Assembly: GCA_030652255.1 (NCBI GenBank)
Contig: JAUSAZ010000171.1
Coordinates: 1-64,000 of the forward strand
Origin: Myxococcales bacterium
GTDB lineage: Bacteria; Myxococcota_A; Polyangia; Polyangiales; Ga0077539
Direction: 5' to 3'
Length of the DNA: 64,000 bases
The notes under the pieces are model-generated. The model saw nothing but the letters and a program-made list of their open reading frames with translations. It ran no database searches and was not told the origin of the DNA. Below, one piece after another: positions 57,901 to 64,000 of the stretch. Position numbers and translations under genes: made by a program. Every line of letters starts with the position of its first letter. The stretch's first letter is position 1.

Positions 57901-60422
57901 CGCTCCTCCTCCGTGGCGTCGCCGCGGTCGTCGCGCACCGCCGCGGCGAGCGCGCCGTGGATCACCCGGTCGCGCAGCGCGAGCGCCCGGTGGGCCTGCA
58001 GGACGCGCAGCGTGGCGTCGTCGTGGCGGGCGGCGGCGTCGGCGTCGCGCACCTCGTGCCAGAGCAGGGCCGCGCGCACCTTCGCGACGAAGCCGTCGGG
58101 GAAGCCCTGGGCGCTGCCCCGCCGCGGGCGCAGGTAGCGCGCGAGGTGGTCGACCGGCGCGACGCCGTCGGGGCCGCGGGCGGTGTCGAAGAGGCGCTCG
58201 TGGGAGACGTAGGCGTCGAGGAGGCGGGCGAGCTCGGCGCGGCCGAGGCGCACCTTCGCGTCGCGCAGCAGCCCGAGCGAGCCGTTGACCTCGCGGGCGG
58301 GGAAGTCGTACCCGAGCACCGTGCCGAGGCGCAGGGCGCTGGCGCGCTCGCCGGGGTCGGTGGGGGCGTCGGCGCGCAAGGGGGCGAGGCCCTCGACGGA
58401 GGACCAGCGCTCGGCGTCTCGGCCCTCGATGACGGCGAGGCACTGCCCCGCGGTGACCAGCGACGAGGGGCCCACGAGCAGCCGCCCGATGCGCCCGGCG
58501 ACGGGGGCCTCGATGGCGACCTCCATCTTCATGACCTCCAGGGTCATGAGCCGCTCGCCCTCGGCGACCATGGCGCCCTCGCGCACGCAGACCTCCGTCA
58601 CCGCCGCGGGGACCGGGGCCACCACGCGGCCGTCGGAGGCGCGCGCGAGCCGGTGCGCCACGCTGTCGACCTCGACGTGCAGCGCGACGGGCGTGACCAC
58701 CTGCACCACCGCGAGCCGGCGGCCGTGGAGGGTGAGCACCGCGGTGCCGGGGCCGGTGGCCTGGTAGGTGACGTCCGCCGACTGGCCCGCGCAGGTGACG
58801 CGGTAGCGGTCGGGCCCGGAGGCGAGCACCTCCAGGGAGAGCGAGGCCCCGCCGACGGCGAAGCGGAAGGTGCGCGGCTCGGCCTGCGGCACGTTGGTGG
58901 GCATGCCGCGGTGGGCGTGGAGCATCACCTCGGCGATCTCGTCGGCGCGGGCGCGCTGGTGCTCGCCGATGGCGGCCGCGACGAGGGCGGCGTCGAGGTG
59001 GCGGCGGGCGAGGGCCTGGGTGCGCTCGGCGATGTGCTGGTCGAGCCAGCGGGTGGTGACGCGGGCGTCGCGCAGGGCGTCGTGGGCGACGAGCTCGAGC
59101 AGCAGCGAGCGGTTGGAGGCGCCGCCCTCGATGGCGACGGTGCTGCGCGCGAGGGCCTCTTCCAAGCGGGCGAGGGCGTCCTCGCGGGTGGGCCCGGAGG
59201 CGATGACCTTGGCGAGCATGGAGTCGAACTCGCCGGGCACCACGTCGCCCGCGACGAAGCCCGAGTCGACGCGCACGCCGGGGCCCGTGGCGAGCTCGAA
59301 GCGGATGAGCCGGCCGGCGCTCGGGCGGAAGCCCTCGTCGGGGTCCTCGGCGTTGAGCCGGGCCTCGACGGCGTGGCCGCGGGGAGGGGGCAGCGACGCG
59401 GGCAGCGCCACGCCGCGGGCGACGTCGATCTGCATCCCGACGAGGTCGAGGCCCGTCACGCACTCGGTGACCGGGTGCTCCACCTGGAGCCGGGTGTTCA
59501 TCTCCAGGAAGTAGAAGCCCGAGAGGTCGGGCCGCACGAGGAACTCCGCCGTCCCCGCGTTGACGTACCCGCTGGCCCTGGCGATGCGCACGGCGGCGGA
59601 CTTGAGCTGCTCCTCCAGGGCGCCGAGGCCCGGCGCGGGGGCCTCCTCCAGCACCTTCTGGTGCCGGCGCTGCATGCTGCAGTCGCGGGTGCCCACGGCG
59701 TGCACGGTGCCGTGGGAGTCGGCGATGATCTGCACCTCGACGTGCCGCGCCTCCGGGGCGAAGGACTCCACCAGGAGCGTCGGGTCGCCGAAGGCCGAGC
59801 GGGCCTCGGCCGAGGCGCTGGCGAAGGCCGCGGCGACCTCGTCGACCGCGCGCACGATGCGGATCCCCCTGCCCCCGCCGCCCGCCGCGGCCTTGAGCAG
59901 CACCGGGAAGCCGATGCGCGTCGCGTGGGCGGCTGCTTCGGCGGCGTCGGCGACGGGGCCGCCGCTCCACGGGGTGACCGGGACGCCGTTGTCCTCGGCG
60001 ACGCGCTTGCCGCCGATCTTGTCGCCCAGGAGGCGCATCGAGCTGCCCGACGGGCCGATGAAGACGAGGCCCGCGTCGGCGCAGGCGTCGGCGAAGTCGG
60101 GGCGCTCGGAGACGAAGCCCCAGCCGGGCCAGACGGCGTCGCAGCGCGCCTCGACGAGCAGGGAGATCACCCGCGGCACGTCGAGGTAGGCGCTGCGCAG
60201 GGCGCCGGTGGAGCCCGGGACGAGGGCGTCGCCGAGGAGCACGGCGTCGTCGGCCTCGCGCACGAACATCGCGTCGCGGTCGGGGTGCGTGTAGAGCGCG
60301 ACGACCTCCATGGGCTCGCGGTGGCAGCGGGACCACGCGCGCGCGGCGCGCAGGAAGCGCACGGCGGCCTCCCCCCGGTTGACGACCCCGACGCGGCGAA
60401 ATGGGCGGTGGAGGAGGGACAT
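54945..60422 (-). CDS. Single-chain acetyl-CoA carboxylase (BC - BCCP - central - CT), eukaryote-type architecture, 1825 aa
   Basis: Start MSLLHRPFRRVGVVNRGEAAVRFLRA; biotin carboxylase KAAAGGGGRGIRIV, EMNTRLQVEHPVTE; BCCP EVMKMEVAIEAPVAGRIG; C-terminal carboxyltransferase region. Confidence 0.9.
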   Translation of the reverse strand: MSLLHRPFRRVGVVNRGEAAVRFLRAARAWSRCHREPMEVVALYTHPDRDAMFVREADDAVLLGDALVPGSTGALRSAYLDVPRVISLLVEARCDAVWPGWGFVSERPDFADACADAGLVFIGPSGSSMRLLGDKIGGKRVAEDNGVPVTPWSGGPVADAAEAAAHATRIGFPVLLKAAAGGGGRGIRIVRAVDEVAAAFASASAEARSAFGDPTLLVESFAPEARHVEVQIIADSHGTVHAVGTRDCSMQRRHQKVLEEAPAPGLGALEEQLKSAAVRIARASGYVNAGTAEFLVRPDLSGFYFLEMNTRLQVEHPVTECVTGLDLVGMQIDVARGVALPASLPPPRGHAVEARLNAEDPDEGFRPSAGRLIRFELATGPGVRVDSGFVAGDVVPGEFDSMLAKVIASGPTREDALARLEEALARSTVAIEGGASNRSLLLELVAHDALRDARVTTRWLDQHIAERTQALARRHLDAALVAAAIGEHQRARADEIAEVMLHAHRGMPTNVPQAEPRTFRFAVGGASLSLEVLASGPDRYRVTCAGQSADVTYQATGPGTAVLTLHGRRLAVVQVVTPVALHVEVDSVAHRLARASDGRVVAPVPAAVTEVCVREGAMVAEGERLMTLEVMKMEVAIEAPVAGRIGRLLVGPSSLVTAGQCLAVIEGRDAERWSSVEGLAPLRADAPTDPGERASALRLGTVLGYDFPAREVNGSLGLLRDAKVRLGRAELARLLDAYVSHERLFDTARGPDGVAPVDHLARYLRPRRGSAQGFPDGFVAKVRAALLWHEVRDADAAARHDDATLRVLQAHRALALRDRVIHGALAAAVRDDRGDATEEERTELRERLEAFAAIVVHRDRALSEAAYTVVYHLCDRPRQSAQARTLGRAAAEAFARLVAIRGEDGDAAAARRAAIYAELDELPHGALLALVPVAPALALRAPREKLLALLTRRMHPRAERERALDDDTTAALYRAPEGAIVAVLSSPAEMIADAALALDRLAPVAGEAVEVDVFVAEPDAQWLAELHADGAARLAGMPRGVERFSVTWGNVEAGRLSRTFTRRGDGEFAEDVFLRDFHPARVEACEIARLRAFELERLPAPGEVFLAVARSRQDPSDERLVCIVEVERIDPEYDPATGALRSIPGFERVYLTALHAMRDAQAVRARDPKPFWNRLVVFTRPLLTLTREEMMTVTRRLAPATAGLGLEKMILRARRPDPAHRDGRPVQVEWTNPTGHGATLTTADPDAEPVSALTADERRIVEARRKGLFYPYELLRALSRDDDAGPFPPGTFTELDLAPDGERLVPAERPFGHNAACIVVGVVTSRFDPFPEGLSRVLLVGDPTRAMGSLAEPECRRIIAALDLAEREGMPVEWVAVSSGARIAMDSGTENLDWTARVLARIVRFTQARGTIHVIVDGINVGAQSYWNAEATMLLHCRGALIMTPQGAMLLTGKRALEYAGSVAAEDNNGIGGYERVMGPNGEAQYFAADLTAAYRVLFRHLALTAVAPGERRPRRTATLDPVDRDVTLAPYGDEGDEGYRTVGEIFDEATNPGRKRPFAIRPVMRAVLDQDTDALERWAAWQGAESAVVWEGRLGGDPVCCIGIESRPVARRGDAPADGPDHWTSGTLFPLSSRKVARAISAASGARPVVVLANLSGFDGSPDSLRQLQLEHGAEIGRAVVNFEGTFVFCVVSRYHGGAYVVFSRALNPAVEALALQGSFASVIGGGPAAAVVFPGLVRRRADADPEVVAARRALEAAPKHARAGAAGDHERVLKAAQAKAQSAIAKEFDGVHTVERALKVGSLDAVIAAQTLRPRLIARVRGG

Positions 60423-63400
60423 CAGGCCTCGGATTCCTTCTGCGGGTGGGCGAGCGGGCGCCCCTCGAAGAGCCAGCGCGCGAAGCCCGCGAGCCAGAGC
60501 CCATCGGGGCCCTCGCCGACGTCGACGCGGCCCTCGCGGGCGCCCGCCACGAAGCGCCGCGTGGCGTCGGAGCGGTGGTGGGTGAGCGCGTCGAGCGTGG
60601 CCATCAGCACGGCGTGCTCGGGGGTGCCGCCGCAGCGGGCGGTCCAGGCCTCGACGCGGCGGGCGAAGTCGGGGTCCGGGGCCGTCGGGCGCTCGTCGGC
60701 GGGCGACGGGCCGAGGCCGTTGATGGCGTCGATGACCACCTGCTTGCGCTCCTTCAGCGGGAGCGAGCGCAGGGCGTCGGGCTCGATGGGGCGGCCGATC
60801 CAGATGTCCTGGCGGCCATACCCGATCGGGAACTCGATGCGCTGGGACAGCTCCTCCACGGGGAGGGCACCGACGAAGCGCACCGGCACGATGGGCGCGC
60901 CCACGGCGAAGGCCATGTCGATGAAGGCCGAGCTCATCTTCACGACCGGCGCCCGGCAGGAGAGCCCGCGGGTGCCCTCGACGTGCACCATCGCGCTCTT
61001 GCCGCGCTGGGCCATCTCCTGCGCCAGCTCGCCGATGATGCGCATGAGGGACTCGCGGTCCTCGCGGTCGAAGAAGGTGATGAGCTGCGGGTCGGTGATA
61101 CCGGGGTAGGTAAAGCTCTGGCGGATGAGCTCGCCCACCCACGACCCGCGGTGCTCGGCCTTGGCGAGGGTCACGGTGGCGGTGCCCGAGAGCGCCGAGG
61201 CGAGCACGGAGAATAGCAGCGACTCGACCGCCACCTGGTGGTTGGCGAGGTAGAGGCAGCTGCGCCCGCGCACCGCCGCGAAGGCCGCCGGGTCGGCGAT
61301 GACCACGTCGCCGATGAAGCGCTCGATGAGGCCGTAGTAGAGGTCCTCGACGGGCCACGGGCCGATGCCGAAGCGCTCGCGCCAGTGGGCCTCGACGGGG
61401 GAGAGGTCGAGGGAGGCCGCAGCGCCGTCGGCCACGCGCACGGCGTCGCCCTCGCGGGTGACGCGCAGGAAGTGCCTGCGCAGCGGGCGCATGGCGACGG
61501 TGGCGCTGGCGAGGTCGTCGGCCGGGCGCACGGTGCTGGGGTGCACGTAGGCGCGAGCGGCGACGTGGTCACGCACGGCGACCTCGGCGATGAGGTCGCG
61601 GCCCGGGGCGACGCCGTAGATGGCCGCAACGTTGCCCGGCAGCCAGTCGCTGGGCTTCACGTCGGCGGGCGCGGCCACGGTGGCGTCGCCCTCGGCGCGA
61701 GAGAGGCGCAGGCCCGGCACGAAGCGCCCGTCGCGCAGGAAGGCGCGGCGGTCGAGGCGGCTGGCGCGGCCGATGGGCCCCTTGGGGAGCAGCACCTCGA
61801 CGAGGGTGAGCGCCACGCGGACGCTGCCGTCGACGACGAGCTGGATGTCATGCTTCGGGAAGCGGGCCTCGCCATCGAAGCCTGCGAAGCGCACCTCGAC
61901 GCGGCCTTCACCCGATGACGGGACCTCGCCGTAGAGGGTGAGCGTCGGGATGCGGTAGGGGTAGCCGACGAGGTCGTCAGCGATCTCCGGCGACCACTGC
62001 GAGAGCGCGTCGTGGGGGATGGCGTGGGTGAGCGCGTCGAGCAGCCCCTGGTGCAGCGCCCCGCGGGGGACGCCGCGCAGGGCGAGATCGACGAGGGCCG
62101 TCGAGCCGCGCGAGCCCAACTGCCACGAGCGCAGCATCTGGAACGCGGGGCCGTGGAAGAGGGCCGCGGAGGCGTAGGGATCCTCCGCGGGGACGGCGTC
62201 GGTGAGGGGCGCGAAGACCGCGGGGGGAGCGGGGTAGCGGGCGTCGAGGAGCACCCGCCCGGAGGCCACGGGCTCGAAGCGCGAGAGCGCCGCCTCGCGG
62301 GCCTCGCGGAAGGCCGAGAGGGTCACCTCGCCTGCGGGCTTCACCTCGGTGCGCAGCCGCACGGGCGTCCCCGCGAAGGGCAGCCAGCGGTGCACCTGCA
62401 CGTCGGCGAGCCCGACGACCTTCTGCCCCGCGGTGGCGACGGCGCCTGCGAGTCGGTCGACCATGGACATCATCGGCAGCGCGGGCAGCGTCCAGGTGGG
62501 GCGGTGATCGCCCAGCCAGGCGTCGACGGAGGGGTCGAGGGTCTCTTCGCTGCCGGGAGCGGGGCCCTTCGGCGGGCGCGGCGGCTCGGCCCCCGGCACG
62601 ATGCGCATCGCCAGCTGGCGCGTGTGATAGATGCGCTTGCCGTCGACCCAGAGCGAGCCCTCGGCCACGGCGAAGGGGATGCCGCCCTCGCGGCCCACTT
62701 CGAGGATCGCGATCTCGGTGGTGATGCGCTTGTTCTTCGGGACCACCTGGCCGCGGTACTTCCAGGTGGCCGGGCGGCCGACGGCGACGGGCTCGAAGCG
62801 GGGGTTGTCCACCCCGTCGGCCATCGCGCGCTCGATCATCGCGAACTGGAGCAATTGCACCAGGGCCTCGATGCCCAGCGAGCCGGGCTGCACCGGGTCC
62901 TGGAAGAAGTGGGCCTTGAAGAACCACTCGTCGTAGCGGACGTCCTTCTCGGCGCGGGCCCAGCCGAGGCCCTTCTTGCCGCCGGCGGGCTCCCAGGCCG
63001 TGATGCGGTCGAGCATGCAGAGCATCGGCGCGGGGAGGCGCAGCGACCCGTCGAAGTACTTCGCCGGGCGGGCGCGCAGGTCGATGCGCACCTCGGAGGG
63101 AGACTCGATGCGGGTGCGGTCTTCGGGGGTGACGGGCAGGCCCACCTGGTTGACGAAGGCCTCCGCGGGGAAGAACCCGAAGACGGTGTTCATCTTGTAG
63201 ACGAGGGTGGCGCCGACGAAGCACTCGACCTCGAAGGACTCGATGATCATGCCCGCCGAGCGGGAGACGTCCGTGACCTTCACCCGCGTCCGCAGGGTGC
63301 CCGCGTCGGGGAGGATCTCCGCGGAGAAGGTCCCGGTGCCGTCGAGGTTGCGGAAGAGCAGGTCGACGTCGGTGGTGAGCGCGCTGCCGATGTAGCTCGC

Positions 63401-64000
63401 CAGCCAGCCGCAGGGCTGGAGGGCGGCCTCCATCAGCACGCAGTACGGCATCGTGGGGTGGCCGTTGAGGTCGAAGTACCAGGCGTCCGGGGGGATGTCG
63501 TACTCGGCCTCGATCACCCCGCCGGGCTGGAGCACGCCGAGCGGCGCGTCGGCGCGGGTGATGCGCGACATGAAGTGGTAGGGCGGACCGGGCAGGCGCG
63601 CGACGCCGCGGGGGCTGTCGAAGCGCGTGTACATCGGCCCGAAGGCCGCGGAGGGGCGGCCCCAGGCGCACGCGATGAGCGACGCGTAGTCGAAGGGAAA
63701 ACCCTCGACCACGGCGACGGCTTTGGGCTCGACGTAGCCCGCGAGGCCGCCGAGGCGGCGGAGGTCCATCGTGCGGTGGGCGGGGTCGGAGCCGGGGACC
63801 ACGGGCAGCCGGGCCCAGTCGTCGAGGGGCCACGCGGGCACGAGGCGAAGGCCCACGCGCCGGGCGTGGAAGGCCTTGCGGCCGTCGACGGTGCACAGGA
63901 GGTCGGCGTAGACGGTGGGCACCGGGCCCGCGATGACCTCCTCGATGAAGATCTCGTAGATGAGGTGCCGCGAGGCCGGGGTGGCCTGCCCGCGGCAGCG
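60422..64000 (-). CDS. PUFA synthase subunit, Pfa3/PfaC-like C-terminal part: DH - DH - DH-like - AGPAT (5' end beyond window)
   Basis: LIYEIFIEEVIAGPVPTVYADLLCTVDGRKAFHARRVGLRLVP; DAWYFDLNGHPTMPYCVLMEAALQPCGWLASYIGSAL; KAHFFQDPVQPGSLGIEALVQLLQ; NHQVAVESLLFS and VEGTRGLSC acyltransferase motifs; frame open to window edge. Confidence 0.9.
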   Translation of the reverse strand, partial: RCRGQATPASRHLIYEIFIEEVIAGPVPTVYADLLCTVDGRKAFHARRVGLRLVPAWPLDDWARLPVVPGSDPAHRTMDLRRLGGLAGYVEPKAVAVVEGFPFDYASLIACAWGRPSAAFGPMYTRFDSPRGVARLPGPPYHFMSRITRADAPLGVLQPGGVIEAEYDIPPDAWYFDLNGHPTMPYCVLMEAALQPCGWLASYIGSALTTDVDLLFRNLDGTGTFSAEILPDAGTLRTRVKVTDVSRSAGMIIESFEVECFVGATLVYKMNTVFGFFPAEAFVNQVGLPVTPEDRTRIESPSEVRIDLRARPAKYFDGSLRLPAPMLCMLDRITAWEPAGGKKGLGWARAEKDVRYDEWFFKAHFFQDPVQPGSLGIEALVQLLQFAMIERAMADGVDNPRFEPVAVGRPATWKYRGQVVPKNKRITTEIAILEVGREGGIPFAVAEGSLWVDGKRIYHTRQLAMRIVPGAEPPRPPKGPAPGSEETLDPSVDAWLGDHRPTWTLPALPMMSMVDRLAGAVATAGQKVVGLADVQVHRWLPFAGTPVRLRTEVKPAGEVTLSAFREAREAALSRFEPVASGRVLLDARYPAPPAVFAPLTDAVPAEDPYASAALFHGPAFQMLRSWQLGSRGSTALVDLALRGVPRGALHQGLLDALTHAIPHDALSQWSPEIADDLVGYPYRIPTLTLYGEVPSSGEGRVEVRFAGFDGEARFPKHDIQLVVDGSVRVALTLVEVLLPKGPIGRASRLDRRAFLRDGRFVPGLRLSRAEGDATVAAPADVKPSDWLPGNVAAIYGVAPGRDLIAEVAVRDHVAARAYVHPSTVRPADDLASATVAMRPLRRHFLRVTREGDAVRVADGAAASLDLSPVEAHWRERFGIGPWPVEDLYYGLIERFIGDVVIADPAAFAAVRGRSCLYLANHQVAVESLLFSVLASALSGTATVTLAKAEHRGSWVGELIRQSFTYPGITDPQLITFFDREDRESLMRIIGELAQEMAQRGKSAMVHVEGTRGLSCRAPVVKMSSAFIDMAFAVGAPIVPVRFVGALPVEELSQRIEFPIGYGRQDIWIGRPIEPDALRSLPLKERKQVVIDAINGLGPSPADERPTAPDPDFARRVEAWTARCGGTPEHAVLMATLDALTHHRSDATRRFVAGAREGRVDVGEGPDGLWLAGFARWLFEGRPLAHPQKESEA

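Noticed and set aside
55554-61109. 1851-aa plus-strand ORF antisense to the ACC gene
   Set aside because: High-GC mirror ORF; translation is His/Arg/Gly/Val-rich low complexity with no domain motifs, while the minus strand encodes clear ACC domains.
60422-61358. N-terminal extension joining ACC to the upstream frame as a 2137-aa protein
   Set aside because: The extension is an off-frame reading of the AGPAT region; the ACC starts at MSLLHRPFRRVGVVNRGE (60422).

Overview
A ~74% GC chromosomal window that looks myxobacterial (Polyangiales-like). The basis is abundant lipoproteins with Asp-rich linkers, a MYXO-CTERM-type tail, and a Pfa3-type PUFA synthase with a C-terminal AGPAT domain. I support about 38 protein-coding genes. 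No rRNA, tRNA or CRISPR was recognised. Main points: (1) an ECF sigma / NrsF-like anti-sigma / DUF692 (MNIO, BufB/MbnB-like) / DUF2063-like (BufC-like) cassette that resembles a bufferin operon but has no recognisable precursor-peptide gene; a palindromic repeat lies where one would be expected. (2) The 3' part of a PUFA synthase gene (DH-DH-DH-like-AGPAT), coupled by a TGATG overlap to a single-polypeptide eukaryote-type acetyl-CoA carboxylase (BC-BCCP-CT, 1825 aa). (3) At least two families of long, nearly perfect inverted-repeat elements in intergenic spaces, one of which supplies the stop codon and a shared 'PHP..PSP' C-terminal tail to two unrelated genes. (4) A bacterial XPB-like helicase + Bax1 (DUF790) nuclease pair. 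(5) An isochorismatase-fold protein whose Lys and Cys catalytic positions both appear replaced by His. All product names come from reading the translations by eye; no database search was run. Because of high GC, the many long antisense ORFs in the track were treated as spurious.
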